DNA of 64,000 bases, taken from Bacteroides faecalis. Lineage in GTDB: Bacteria > Bacteroidota > Bacteroidia > Bacteroidales > Bacteroidaceae. Position 1 is the stretch's first letter; each line of letters begins with the position of its first letter. The stretch spans positions 248,001 through 312,000 of the forward strand of contig NZ_BHWB01000005.1 of NCBI RefSeq assembly GCF_003865075.1, written 5' to 3'. The notes under the pieces were generated by a model. That model was not told where the DNA came from, did not search any database, and worked only from the letters and a program-made list of their open reading frames with translations. Below, one piece after another: positions 8,570-17,330 of the stretch. The position numbers and the translations under genes are program-made.

Positions 8570-11500
8570 TTAAAACTCACATTTCACAGTAAAGCCCAGA
8601 CTACGTGTAGTAGGCATACCAAAAACTTCAATGCCCTGATTGTCATTACCTGTAGATAACACCAGATCGGGATCGAACGGGGCTTTCTTATACAGGAAAC
8701 AAAGATTACGTGCAACAAAAGAAAGTTGCAGATTTTTCAGAACATTCGTTCTCTGTATCCATTTTTTGGGAAAATTATAACTCAATGAGACTTCCCGCAA
8801 ACGAAGGTTGGTTGCATCATACATATAATATTCCGTTACTCCGGCACGTCCTCCCACTACATTCTTATAGAAACCCTTTACATTGTCTATACGGTTTCCT
8901 TCCAACATTATATATCCTCTGTCGCGTGCCTGAGCCGTTACTTCCGAAACACCATAAAGATCCATTTCAGCCTGAGTTTGTGAAAGAACCTCACCCCCAT
9001 AACGCCAGTCCAATAAAAAATAGAGACTAAAACCTTTATAAGAAAAGGTATGATTCCATCCCATCATAAAGACAGGATTAGCATTTCCTACTTTCACCGT
9101 ATTGCCATCACCTTCCACTTGAGGGAGTCCTTTATAATCCCCTTCCGTTTCGTACAAAATATTCCCTTTGTTGTCACGGACAAACGCCTTACCATAAATA
9201 TCACCAATAGAACCACCTTTCACAAGTTTCATCGCATAACTGGACGAGAAACTGGTAGGTCCATAGGCAAATTCCTTCAACTGTTCATGCAATTCAAGAA
9301 TCTTATTTTTATTGGAAGAAAAATTCAGAGAAGTCTTCCAGGTATAATCGGATGTTAATATCGGAGTAGCATCTACCGCCATTTCCCATCCCCGATTCTG
9401 AATATCTCCGGCATTGACATAGCGATAGGCATATTTATCTCCGGCCAGAGCAGGAAGCTTGAAAAATTGATTATGAGTATTCGTACGATAATATGTAAAA
9501 TTGAATCCTAAACGATGCTGTAAGAATTTCCATTCCGTACCAATCTCCGTTGATCGGGTCATTTCCGGTTCCATCTCTTCAAAAGGAGCAGCGTCATTGG
9601 CTTGCATTTCTCCCCCTGCAGTAATATGTGAGACAGAATTGGTAATAAATAGAGGAATATCATTTCCCACTTTACTGTATGTCCCACGTATCTTGGCAAA
9701 AGAAATCCATTCGGGCAACTTAATCCATTTGTCAATCAAAAAAGAAATTCCCACAGACGGATAAAAGAAACCGGTTTTCTCATGTCTGGTATAGGCAAGA
9801 GTAGACGACCAGTCATTACGGGCAGTCAGATCAAGATATACTCCCTCCCGATATCCCAATTGAGCCGTACCAAACACAGATTGCAGTTGCCGACGGGCAT
9901 CTATTTTCTGATCAATACTGGATGATCCGTTCATGATGATATTTGCAAGATTAAAAACATTGGCATATTTTAAAGAAGCATTTTTAGAATCGTAACGGAT
10001 AGAATTCACATTTTTATCATTGATACTTCCACCAATAGCCATATCTAATGTAAAATCATCCCATTTCTTTTTTCCCATCATCATGACATCACCATAGATC
10101 AATGTTTCCTGATAATCCATTTCAATATATCGTCCATTCGCTCCACACAATGCGGGAGCTGTAGAAGCGTAAAACTTCTGCCGTAACTTATCGGCTAGAT
10201 AATCCACATTACCCCGAGCCTGAATAGTCATCCAATCATTCACTTTCAGAGTTGCCGCAATAGAAACGATACCTCGCATACGTGTATCCTTACTCTGAAT
10301 ACGGTTCACCACCCAATAAGGATTCTGTTCAAAATCCTCGGTAAAAGTATGCCAGTTTTGCGTATTCAGTCTTCTATCTCCATCGTATGCTTCAAAATGA
10401 TCTTTATAATAAGATAGATCTTCTCCCCTCGGAAAACGATACAACCCTACCAACGGATTCATGTAAAAGCCTCCTGAAACAGGCTTATTTTTGACAATCT
10501 GTCTCATAACATTCACATTACCGTCTAGTTTCAAGTGTTTATTAAACATGACTGCTGTCTCCCGTAGATTGATATTATGTCTCACCAATTGATTCTTATC
10601 AATAATACCTCTTCCGGTCGTATTGGCATAAGAAAAATAGGTCTGAAGTTTTTCATTTCCATAATTAACAGACAAAGAAGAGATAGATGTCACCCCGGTA
10701 CGAAAAAAATCATTCAGGTTATCGGAAGCTATTAGATTGGAGCGGGTTCCCCAACTATCCACGACATCGCTTACTCCATACCGATTTTGCATTTCAGGAA
10801 GAGTAAAAGCTTTTTCAAAAGTCAATCCGGTAGAAAAATTAATATTCCTTTGTCCCACCGAGTTACCTTTCTTCGTTGTGATAAGAATGACTCCATTGGC
10901 AGCCTGACTACCATATAAAGCAGCTGCAGGAGCTCCTTTTAAGATACTAATACTTTCCACATCCTCCGGATTCAGATTAGAGACACCATCACCTCCATCC
11001 CGGTTACCAGCGTTTGCCGTCCCACCAATAGCAGAATAAGCCTGCTCCGAACTTTCATTCAGCATTGGTACTCCGTCTATCACATAAAGAGGCTGGTTGT
11101 CACTGGATACCGAACGAATTCCGCGAATGCTTACTTTAGCGGATCCTCCCATACCGGAAGAATTCTTATTAATCTGTACTCCGGCTGCTTTCCCGGCTAA
11201 AGCAGTGATCATATTCACTTCTTTCACCCGATTCAATTCCTTTCCGTTTATATTCTGGACGGCATATGCCAAAGAAGATTCATTCTTTTCAAGTCCCAGA
11301 GCAGTCACAATTACTTTATCGAGTATCAATGTGTTTTCAGCAAGACATACTTCAAGTGTCTTTTTACCTGCCACACTTACCTCCGTCGGCTTATAACCCA
11401 CAAATGAGATTTCCAAAATAGCACTGTCCGGAACAGATAAAATGAAGTTGCCTTTCACATCAGTTGCCGTCCCTTTTATCCCTCCCTTTTCACGGACATT

Positions 11501-11683
11501 TGCACCAATTAACGGCTCACCATTCATATCAATAACGCACCCTCTCACTAACGAATCAGTAGTGGTGGAAACTTCTATTATTTCTTTAAATCCCAATTGT
11601 TTTGAAGCATAACTTTTTTCACCTGAGAAAAAGAACAGAATGATAATAAAGCAACTTAGAATTATTCTTATTTTCAATAACAT
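8570..11683 (-). CDS. SusC/RagA family TonB-linked outer-membrane transporter
   Basis: A 1037-residue TonB-dependent barrel. Order: signal peptide (residues 1-26), carboxypeptidase-regulatory-like domain (VRGCVIDMNGEPLIGANV from about 47, then GTATDVKGNF), TonB-box-like EN-TLILDKVIVTALG near 120, plug domain (ALAGKAAGVQINK, SIRGIRSV, PLYVIDGVP, then SISILKGAPAAALYGSQAANGVI), and a C-terminal barrel ending in an aromatic residue (VKCEF). There is no N-terminal STN domain, so direct anti-sigma signalling is not expected. It takes up an unknown ligand with the SusD partner. A -7 box (11711-11718) lies 28 bases upstream. Confidence 0.92.
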   Translation of the reverse strand: MLLKIRIILSCFIIILFFFSGEKSYASKQLGFKEIIEVSTTTDSLVRGCVIDMNGEPLIGANVREKGGIKGTATDVKGNFILSVPDSAILEISFVGYKPTEVSVAGKKTLEVCLAENTLILDKVIVTALGLEKNESSLAYAVQNINGKELNRVKEVNMITALAGKAAGVQINKNSSGMGGSAKVSIRGIRSVSSDNQPLYVIDGVPMLNESSEQAYSAIGGTANAGNRDGGDGVSNLNPEDVESISILKGAPAAALYGSQAANGVILITTKKGNSVGQRNINFSTGLTFEKAFTLPEMQNRYGVSDVVDSWGTRSNLIASDNLNDFFRTGVTSISSLSVNYGNEKLQTYFSYANTTGRGIIDKNQLVRHNINLRETAVMFNKHLKLDGNVNVMRQIVKNKPVSGGFYMNPLVGLYRFPRGEDLSYYKDHFEAYDGDRRLNTQNWHTFTEDFEQNPYWVVNRIQSKDTRMRGIVSIAATLKVNDWMTIQARGNVDYLADKLRQKFYASTAPALCGANGRYIEMDYQETLIYGDVMMMGKKKWDDFTLDMAIGGSINDKNVNSIRYDSKNASLKYANVFNLANIIMNGSSSIDQKIDARRQLQSVFGTAQLGYREGVYLDLTARNDWSSTLAYTRHEKTGFFYPSVGISFLIDKWIKLPEWISFAKIRGTYSKVGNDIPLFITNSVSHITAGGEMQANDAAPFEEMEPEMTRSTEIGTEWKFLQHRLGFNFTYYRTNTHNQFFKLPALAGDKYAYRYVNAGDIQNRGWEMAVDATPILTSDYTWKTSLNFSSNKNKILELHEQLKEFAYGPTSFSSSYAMKLVKGGSIGDIYGKAFVRDNKGNILYETEGDYKGLPQVEGDGNTVKVGNANPVFMMGWNHTFSYKGFSLYFLLDWRYGGEVLSQTQAEMDLYGVSEVTAQARDRGYIMLEGNRIDNVKGFYKNVVGGRAGVTEYYMYDATNLRLREVSLSYNFPKKWIQRTNVLKNLQLSFVARNLCFLYKKAPFDPDLVLSTGNDNQGIEVFGMPTTRSLGFTVKCEF

Positions 11684-11710
11684 CTTATGAAGAGTTCAAA
11701 CATTGACGGA

Positions 11711-11718
11711 CAAAAATA
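11711..11718 (-). promoter_or_regulatory. -7 box of the SusC-SusD promoter
   Basis: Reads TATTTTTG on the minus strand, 28 bases before the SusC start. The -33 element is not clear. Confidence 0.5.
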
Positions 11719-11756
11719 ACTAAATATTTTTAAAAGAACATTTTTTCGCATCGATT

Positions 11757-11787
11757 TTGAGAGAAAAGAACAATATCATTATTTTTG
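11757..11787 (+). promoter_or_regulatory. Bacteroides-type promoter for the DNA glycosylase gene
   Basis: TTTG at 11757-11760, 19 bases, then TATTTTTG at 11780-11787: a full match to the consensus. The ATG at 11806 follows 18 bases later. Confidence 0.75.
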
Positions 11788-11805
11788 TAGAAAATTAAAA
11801 GAGAA

Positions 11806-12390
11806 ATGGAAATAGAAATTGAAACACATCCATTAGAACCATTTCTTCCATCAAACGCAAAATTGCTGATGTTAGGGAGTTTTCCGCCACAGAAGAAACG
11901 TTGGTCTATGGATTTTTATTATCCGAACCTGAACAATGATATGTGGCGTATTGTTGGATTTTTGTTCTTCAACGACAAGGATTATTTTCTGAACGAGACA
12001 CGAAAAGCGTTTTGTCGTGACCGGATCATTGATTTTCTGAATGAGAAAGGTATTGCGTTGTTTGATACCGCCTCATCCATTAGACGATTGCAGGATAATG
12101 CTTCAGATAAGTTTTTGGAAGTAGTACAACCTACGGATATAGCAACATTGATTCGTCAAATTCCCTTATGTAAAGCAATAGTTACTACGGGGCAAAAAGC
12201 GACTGATACGCTCCGGCAACAATTGGAAGTGGAAGAACCGAAAGTCGGTGATTTCTCCGAATTTATCTTTGAGGGACGTGCCATGAGACTGTACAGAATG
12301 CCTTCTTCGTCGCGCGCCTATCCGTTGGCACTGGATAAAAAAGCGTCTGCTTACCGGGTTATGTATCAAGACTTGGGAATGTTAATGTAA
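11806..12390 (+). CDS. uracil-DNA glycosylase superfamily protein (Mug / deoxyinosine glycosylase-like)
   Basis: A 194-residue protein of the uracil-DNA glycosylase fold, which removes deaminated or mismatched bases from DNA. Motif 1 is LLMLGSFPPQKKRWSMDFYYPNLNNDMWRI (residues about 21-49, shown here in part): the GSFPP and YPNLNNDMW elements match the DNA-deoxyinosine glycosylase/Mug branch rather than classical Ung. The second active-site region is FEGRAMRLYRMPSSSRAYP, where P-S-S is the usual intercalation loop. It is cytosolic, with no signal sequence. It has its own promoter and precedes the ArsC-like gene by 42 bases. The exact base specificity cannot be told from sequence. Confidence 0.75.
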   Translation: MEIEIETHPLEPFLPSNAKLLMLGSFPPQKKRWSMDFYYPNLNNDMWRIVGFLFFNDKDYFLNETRKAFCRDRIIDFLNEKGIALFDTASSIRRLQDNASDKFLEVVQPTDIATLIRQIPLCKAIVTTGQKATDTLRQQLEVEEPKVGDFSEFIFEGRAMRLYRMPSSSRAYPLALDKKASAYRVMYQDLGMLM

Positions 12391-12432
12391 TTAAGTAATA
12401 AATATCTAGTTTTAAAATATAAATCATCGAAT

Positions 12433-12786
12433 ATGAAACCTTTATTTTTGCAATATCCGGCGTGTAGTACATGCCAAAAGGCCAAGAAATGGCTTGTAGA
12501 AAATAATATTGAATTCACAAACCGGTTGATCGTTGAAGATAATCCTACTGTGGAAGAACTCAAAGAATGGATTCCGAAAAGTGGTTTACCTTTAAAGAAA
12601 TTTTTCAATACGAGTGGAGTAGTATATAAAGAATTGAAGCTTAGCGAAAAACTTCCCAACATGAGCGAAGAAGAACAAATTGCATTACTTGCTTCCAATG
12701 GTAAATTAGTGAAACGCCCTCTGATAGTCACAAACAGCTCTGTACTAGTTGGTTTCAAACCCGAAGAGTGGGAAAAATTAAAATAG
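12433..12786 (+). CDS. ArsC/Spx family protein (arsenate reductase-like, YffB type)
   Basis: A 117-residue thioredoxin-fold protein. It has a CxxC pair (CSTC, residues about 11-14) and the family's KRPLIV motif near residue 96, the cis-proline region that lies beside the active cysteine in ArsC. The length is normal. The lack of any arsenic-resistance neighbour (ArsB, ArsR) makes a general thiol-reductase role as likely as arsenate reduction. It is probably cotranscribed with the glycosylase upstream. Confidence 0.82.
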   Translation: MKPLFLQYPACSTCQKAKKWLVENNIEFTNRLIVEDNPTVEELKEWIPKSGLPLKKFFNTSGVVYKELKLSEKLPNMSEEEQIALLASNGKLVKRPLIVTNSSVLVGFKPEEWEKLK

Positions 12787-12810
12787 TTAAAAACTTATTT
12801 ATCCGAACGC

Positions 12811-12840
12811 TTGCAGATTCAGAAGTTTCTACTACCTTTG
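12811..12840 (+). promoter_or_regulatory. promoter of tRNA-Trp
   Basis: TTG at 12811-12813, 19 bases, then TACCTTTG at 12833-12840; the mature tRNA starts 12 bases later. Confidence 0.75.
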
Positions 12841-12851
12841 CAGCCGCAAAT

Positions 12852-12924
12852 ACGGGAGTAGCTCAGTTGGTAGAGCACCGGTCTCCAAAACCGGGTGTCG
12901 GGAGTTCGAGCCTCTCCTCCCGTG
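12852..12924 (+). tRNA. tRNA-Trp (anticodon CCA)
   Basis: A complete cloverleaf: acceptor ACGGGAG/CTCCCGT with discriminator G, D-arm with GCTCAGTTGGTAGAGC, anticodon stem CCGGT/ACCGG with loop CTCCAAA (anticodon CCA), and T-arm with TTCGAGC. CCA is not encoded. It reads tryptophan UGG codons. Confidence 0.95.
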
Positions 12925-13235
12925 CAAGATTAAATAACTGTAAATCAATAATTTACAGCTATTTTAATTTAAAAGTGGGACAAAATCGGGACACTTTTAA
13001 AAATGTGATTTTCAAATGCTTACGTTTTTCCGATTTGAAAGAAAGTAAAAATATACCGAAGAGCCAGCAAACAAGCCTCCCTCAAGGAGAATATATTCTA
13101 CGTTTTACTCAAATGGAAAATACACGTGCTCTTTCCAGATTAAACTGATCCCCTTTTTCATTTTGTACTTCTTTATACTAAAAAAATAAAAAAGGCCTCC
13201 AGTTCATGAAAGCCTTTCATCCGAAAGTTGTGTTT
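12925..13235. other. tRNA-flanking non-coding stretch with inverted repeats
   Basis: A hairpin follows the tRNA at 12939-12959 (CTGTAAAT/ATTTACAG, then an A/T-rich run) and may end its transcript. A second inverted repeat at 12969-12977 and 12992-13000 (TTAAAAGTG/CACTTTTAA) encloses two direct GGGACA copies, which looks like a recombinase or attachment-site region. No integrase is present. The open frame running through the tRNA here is an artefact. Confidence 0.55.
13190..13218 (-). terminator. terminator of the DUF5053 gene
   Basis: On the minus strand GAAAGGC pairs with GCCTTT across a loop and a T-rich tract follows. Confidence 0.7.
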
Positions 13236-13670
13236 TTAAAAGCGATGCTTCCTCAAACGGAGAGCACTTCTCTTTATTCGTTCACTCAAATCAAGTAAAC
13301 TATCTGATAATAAATCAATTTCTTCGTTAGTAAAGACAGTAGCCTTATTATTAACATGATAACCATTCAAACGCTGACTGAACCAAGAACGTGACTTATT
13401 AAAATATTGTTCAGCAATGTAAAACCAAGTTATAGCTGGAACAATATCTTTCAGCGCTTGCTTGAAATCATGCTCATCAATTAACGCCTGTGACAGATCA
13501 ATTGTTTCCTGAGCTTTAGAAGAAAGGATCTCAGCAAACTCACGTTTTTCCTCCTCGGTTTTCCCAGATAACGTATGAGCTATTTTACCCCGGAATTGTT
13601 TCCGTTGTTCATCCGTCTCTAACTGGAGAAATTCATTCAACAAATTATTTATTTCCCTATCTGTTCCCAT
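13236..13670 (-). CDS. DUF5053 domain protein
   Basis: A 144-residue cytosolic protein. The C-terminal half matches DUF5053: an ITWFYIAEQYFNKSRSWFSQRLNGYHVN block (from about residue 80) followed by FTNEEIDLLSDSLLDLSERI, a helix-turn-helix-like arrangement. DUF5053 genes are common in Bacteroides mobile islands and prophages; function is unknown to me. The N-terminal half is charged and helical. It lies beside tRNA-Trp and follows a 59-residue small gene on the same strand. Confidence 0.75.
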   Translation of the reverse strand: MGTDREINNLLNEFLQLETDEQRKQFRGKIAHTLSGKTEEEKREFAEILSSKAQETIDLSQALIDEHDFKQALKDIVPAITWFYIAEQYFNKSRSWFSQRLNGYHVNNKATVFTNEEIDLLSDSLLDLSERIKRSALRLRKHRF

Positions 13671-13727
13671 ACACTTTTATATAATTTGTTATTTAAAGTA
13701 CCCCTTCACTACATGAGGGGGTTAATG

Positions 13728-13907
13728 TTAGTCTTTCAGTTGTTTGAGGAGTTCGATCAACTTATCCAGCTGAATATCGATCAACCTCTCTAACTCTCTT
13801 CGTGAGTATCCTTGCTTTAACAATTCCTCCGCACTTGGGGCATAGAATTGCAAGCATCGCTTTACATGTTCTATGTGAGCCTTTAGCTCATCCTGATTGT
13901 CAAACAT
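13728..13907 (-). CDS. small accessory protein of unknown function
   Basis: A 59-residue helical protein starting MFDNQDELKAHIEHV. The ATG at 13907 is preferred: the frame reaches further upstream only through a TTG, with unlikely residues. It contains SAEELLKQGYSRRELERLIDIQLDKLIELL, which reads like two short helices. I do not recognise a family. A GC-rich hairpin (ACCCCTTCA/TGAGGGGGT, 13698-13720) sits between it and the DUF5053 gene. Confidence 0.6.
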   Translation of the reverse strand: MFDNQDELKAHIEHVKRCLQFYAPSAEELLKQGYSRRELERLIDIQLDKLIELLKQLKD

Positions 13908-14152
13908 CGCTTTAAAAACACAGTACAAATACAATAAACATTTGTTTATTAACAAAGCTTTTACAGATAAATCTGCCTTCAAGTTAATTATTTAACACTT
14001 ATATAACCTGAAACTAAGAAATCAATCAGGAAGTGTTTAAGAGAATCAGTACATTTATAACAAACAAACTTCAACCATGGAGATTCTTTACCCCAATTAC
14101 ATATTAGAAAATATCGATATATTGATTTCTATTGTTTACATCCAGCGACTGG

Positions 14153-14914
14153 TCATTTCAGATGAAGTGCCATTGCATCATTAGCATAAAGCAAGGCATA
14201 AGCATAGGGAATGCGTCCATATCCTTTATCCCCAAAAGATTCTCCGAATGAATTTTTAAAAATGAGATATCCTCCACCGGGTGTTTTATCATCAGCTTGA
14301 TAGCCAACAATCAGGATACTATGCCCATCAAATACATTTTCACGCTCTACTACCGCCAGTTCGCCATGCTCCCCAATAGCTTCACCTTGTTTAGGCCATT
14401 GAAAACCGATCGCAACCGGATGATTAGCGTCCAATTGTTTTTGCACTTCGTGCAACTGCTCTTTTGTAATACCATTTTTAGGATTCCACTGTTTAATCCA
14501 TATCTGTTTACCAATTTTACGAGACATCGCATCTTTTTTTGCCGACTCAGAAGGTTCTACTTTCTCTGTGAAACGCGTAGCGTAAGGCATATAATCGTCT
14601 GCACAGATTCCATATTTTGCCATTCCGTCTATCGCATAATTAAAGAACGAACCATCGGCATTTATTCCCTCTATCTGATTGGCAGACCAGTTCAGATATT
14701 CTACCGACAACGGTGTGTTATCTTTCAAAACATGGGCGCGTTCAAATTCTATTAAACCAACAATGGTAAATATAGAACAAGTTCCCCTACTACCCTGATC
14801 TTTTACTGATATTCCATACTTTTCAAAAAGTGGACGCAAATCTTTTCCCTGTGCAAAACCTTTTGAAAAGGAGAAAAACAATGCAACAACAATTAAAGTT
14901 AAGATTTTCTTCAT
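14153..14914 (-). CDS. secreted papain-like (C1 family) cysteine protease
   Basis: A 253-residue peptidase with a signal peptide (MKKILTLIVVALFFSFSKGFAQ). The catalytic Cys lies in QGSRGTCSIF (Gln about 40, Cys about 46), the His in GHSILIVGY and the Asn in IFKNSFGESFGDKGYGRI, the correct papain order. There is no long prodomain. It resembles C1 proteases of Bacteroides found in the periplasm or outside the cell. The frame extends to 14962, but the promoter -7 box at 14940-14947 lies inside that extension, so the ATG at 14914 is the true start. Confidence 0.85.
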   Translation of the reverse strand: MKKILTLIVVALFFSFSKGFAQGKDLRPLFEKYGISVKDQGSRGTCSIFTIVGLIEFERAHVLKDNTPLSVEYLNWSANQIEGINADGSFFNYAIDGMAKYGICADDYMPYATRFTEKVEPSESAKKDAMSRKIGKQIWIKQWNPKNGITKEQLHEVQKQLDANHPVAIGFQWPKQGEAIGEHGELAVVERENVFDGHSILIVGYQADDKTPGGGYLIFKNSFGESFGDKGYGRIPYAYALLYANDAMALHLK

Positions 14915-14939
14915 TTGTACAATTTTTATAGTCATCAGA

Positions 14940-14971
14940 CAAAGATAAGATTTGAAAAACATGAAAACAAA
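14940..14971 (-). promoter_or_regulatory. promoter of the C1 protease gene
   Basis: On the minus strand TTTG (14968-14971), 20 bases, TATCTTTG (14940-14947). The ATG follows 25 bases downstream. Confidence 0.75.
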
Positions 14972-14995
14972 AAAACGGAGTTTTTTTACTCCGCT
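14970..14995 (-). terminator. hairpin terminator upstream of the protease promoter
   Basis: CGGAGT/ACTCCG stem with a six-base loop and, on the minus strand, a run of seven T. It would end transcription coming from the small broken gene at 15023-15199. Confidence 0.75.
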
Positions 14996-15022
14996 TCCAT
15001 CAATTACATCATACCATTCATA

Positions 15023-15199
15023 TTAATCAAACAGCTTTATCCAAATGGCAGTCAGCTTCTTCACGTTCAAATCCACGTGAGTTACTTCATTGCTTTTCAG
15101 TTTGATATATATTTTCTGATCTCCAATAAGGAAAGGTATATCTTAATCTCTGAACACTGCATTGTAAAAGATAGCCTTATCTAAATTTGTTCGTTCCAT
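15023..15199 (-). pseudogene. small gene interrupted by an in-frame stop
   Basis: A single minus-strand frame begins MERTNLDKAIFYNAVFRD, meets TAA at 15143-15145 (codon 19), then continues DIPFLIGDQKIYIKLKS...LTAIWIKLFD to a TAA at 15023-15025. Codon use and residue composition on both sides look coding, and a terminator (14970-14995) follows, so it was probably one 58-codon gene. I do not recognise the family. Translation restart without the first 19 codons cannot be excluded. The start ATG lies inside a palindromic repeat (15191-15265). Confidence 0.5.
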
Positions 15200-15265
15200 G
15201 ACTGTTACCCTCTCGTTCCATAGTTATGGAACTAAAAAGATAACAGCTGTGGAACGAATGAATGA
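15191..15265. repeat. palindromic dispersed repeat, copy A
   Basis: Contains GTTCCATA-GT-TATGGAAC (15215-15232) and a 35-base stretch (TATGGAAC...GTGGAACGAAT, from 15225) nearly identical to copy B at 49355-49390. Confidence 0.65.
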
Positions 15266-15279
15266 GAGTACTACCTTTT

Positions 15280-17157
15280 TTAATTATCAGTATCCAGCCC
15301 CTTAGCAGCCTCTACCAAGCGAACAAACTCTCTCCTGTATCCTTTTTCATCATTGTCTAAGCCTTGTTTAGCCAAATCAATCACTTTATCATAAGTAGCA
15401 TCCCCTTTGAAATCGGAATTCCTTAGTAACTGTCCGAACATGGCAACAGCCGAAGCAAATTTGAAATCGGAAGAAACGTTATTTCCTTTAGGATCAACAA
15501 AAGGAAGGTCCATCTTTTTGCTTTTATCTTTATCCGGAGATTTATAACGAAGTTTCACTGTTAGCAGTTCATTAGAGCCTGTCGGTTTCACAATTGTTTT
15601 CTCCTTCTCCTGATATTTCAAATCATCTACTTTTCCCACATAATCGTTCTTTACACCTACCGGAATTACTTCATATAAGGCAGTCACTGTATGTCCCGCT
15701 CCCATATCTCCTGCATCTTTCGCATCATTATTAAAATCTTCATCTTTCAATAAACGACTTTCATAACCTATCAATCTATAAGTCTGTACCAGCGCAGGAT
15801 TGAACTCAACCTGAAGTTTTACATCTTTTGCAACAGTATGTAAAGTTCCTCCAAACTCACCTACCAAAACGCGATTGGCTTCTTGTAAATTATCTATATA
15901 AGCATGATTTCCGTTTCCTTTTTCGGCCAGTGTTTGGATTTTGCTGTCTTTGTAATTACCCATTCCATACCCTAAAACAGTTAGAAATACGCCACTCTTA
16001 CGTTCTTTTTCTATCAATTGCTCCAAACCTTTTTCGGAAGAAACACCTACATTAAAGTCACCGTCCGAGCAAAGAATAATTCGATTGTTTCCATTAGAAA
16101 TAAAATTCTTTTTTGCGATACTATAAGCCAATTGAATACCTTTGCCTCCCGCTGTAGAACCTCTGGCAACGAGTTCATCTATTGCTTCACGTATCTTCTG
16201 TTTATCACTCCCGGAAACGGATTCCATTTTTACATCCGCACTACCGGCATAGGTCACAATTGCGACTTTATCTTTATCACGCAAATTATTGACCAACATT
16301 TTAAGAGATGACTTCACCAAATCCAGTCGCTCCTTTCCCCACATAGAACCGGAGACATCAATCAAAAAGACCAAATTAGAAGCAGGCAAGTTATCTGTTG
16401 GAATCTCTTTCGCTTTCAATCCGATTCGTACCAAGCGATGAGTAGTATTCCAGGGACAGTCACCGGCCTCTATTGTTATCTTTACCGGATCATCTCCGGT
16501 TGGCTTCGGGTATTCATAAGTGAAGTAATTCACCAATTCTTCCGTACGAACAGCATCTGTAGGGGGAAGTTCGCCTCTATTAATAAAACGACGCATGTTA
16601 CTATAAGAGGCTGCATCCACATCAATGGAGAAAGTAGACAGTGGTGCATCCGAAACTTCTTTGTAACCATTTTCATTGATCGGTTTATATTCTTCACTAT
16701 TTATACCTATTACTCCTCCTACTCCCCCTGCCAATGCATTGGTTAAACCTGCATGTCTTAGTTCCTCTACTCTTACAGATGTTAAAGCGCCTGTAACAGT
16801 CAACTTCTTTTGTCTACCTGTTCCGCTCACAACAACTTGTTCTAATACATCCTTAGCAGATTCTTTCATCACCACATTTATTTCCTCAGACTTAACAATC
16901 ACTTCCACTGTCTCATAACCTATATATGAGAAACATAAAATTCCACCTTTAGCTACTTGAATGGAGTAAGCTCCTTTGATATCTGTAATAGTCCCGTCTT
17001 TTGTTCCCTTAACGGTTATATTACAACCTATCAACGGATTATTCTTGTTATCTACAACTGTTCCTTTTACTTCTATAAGCTGTGCACTTACTTCTCCCAA
17101 AGAAATAACTGCCATTAGCAGTACGAACATGAACACTCTAAATTGATTTGTTTTCAT
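15280..17157 (-). CDS. von Willebrand factor A (YfbK-like) protein with carboxypeptidase-regulatory-like domain
   Basis: A 625-residue exported protein. Order: signal peptide (1-25), carboxypeptidase-regulatory-like domain (EVKGTVVDNKNNPLIGCNI, TITDIKGAYSI), a SusC-like bridge with VVSGTGRQKKLTVTGALTSVRVEEL and ALAGGVGGVIG (about 110-155), a YfbK N-terminal block (FSIDVDAASYSNMRRFINRGELPP, about 178), the VWA domain with MIDAS motif DVSGS near residue 270, and a C-terminal DUF3520-type region. It is divergent from the ECF sigma factor and the TonB-tailed anti-sigma-like gene, which carries the same plug-like motif, so they are likely to work together in envelope sensing. A lipobox is absent; the signal ends at SAQ. 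Confidence 0.85.
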   Translation of the reverse strand: MKTNQFRVFMFVLLMAVISLGEVSAQLIEVKGTVVDNKNNPLIGCNITVKGTKDGTITDIKGAYSIQVAKGGILCFSYIGYETVEVIVKSEEINVVMKESAKDVLEQVVVSGTGRQKKLTVTGALTSVRVEELRHAGLTNALAGGVGGVIGINSEEYKPINENGYKEVSDAPLSTFSIDVDAASYSNMRRFINRGELPPTDAVRTEELVNYFTYEYPKPTGDDPVKITIEAGDCPWNTTHRLVRIGLKAKEIPTDNLPASNLVFLIDVSGSMWGKERLDLVKSSLKMLVNNLRDKDKVAIVTYAGSADVKMESVSGSDKQKIREAIDELVARGSTAGGKGIQLAYSIAKKNFISNGNNRIILCSDGDFNVGVSSEKGLEQLIEKERKSGVFLTVLGYGMGNYKDSKIQTLAEKGNGNHAYIDNLQEANRVLVGEFGGTLHTVAKDVKLQVEFNPALVQTYRLIGYESRLLKDEDFNNDAKDAGDMGAGHTVTALYEVIPVGVKNDYVGKVDDLKYQEKEKTIVKPTGSNELLTVKLRYKSPDKDKSKKMDLPFVDPKGNNVSSDFKFASAVAMFGQLLRNSDFKGDATYDKVIDLAKQGLDNDEKGYRREFVRLVEAAKGLDTDN

Positions 17158-17264
17158 AACTACAAGTATTTAATGCCATTATTAATTCACTTTTACTATA
17201 GAGATGCAGAATACACACAAATTCCATAAGCAGACTAGATTTTTTTTTATTTTTCTTCTGTCCG

Positions 17265-17295
17265 TTGTGATTTATCATTTCTATTTCTATCTTTG
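17265..17295 (+). promoter_or_regulatory. promoter of the ECF sigma operon
   Basis: TTG (17265-17267), 20 bases, TATCTTTG (17288-17295). Transcription should start near 17302, upstream of the conserved N-terminus of the sigma factor. Confidence 0.7.
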
Positions 17296-17330
17296 GCAAC
17301 AAAAACAGAATTCTGATATTTAGAAGAGAC

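Noticed and set aside
8710..9764. Plus-strand frames inside the SusC gene
   Set aside because: Antisense shadows of a strong coding gene, with no promoter or family match.
4790..11683. Reading the SusC/SusD pair as a glycan utilisation locus
   Set aside because: No glycoside hydrolase, lyase, sulfatase, hybrid two-component regulator or anti-sigma gene is adjacent.
12768..13148. Open frame of 126 codons through the tRNA-Trp gene
   Set aside because: It contains GVAQLVEHRSPKPGVGSSSL, the well-known false translation of a tRNA, and the rest is intergenic.
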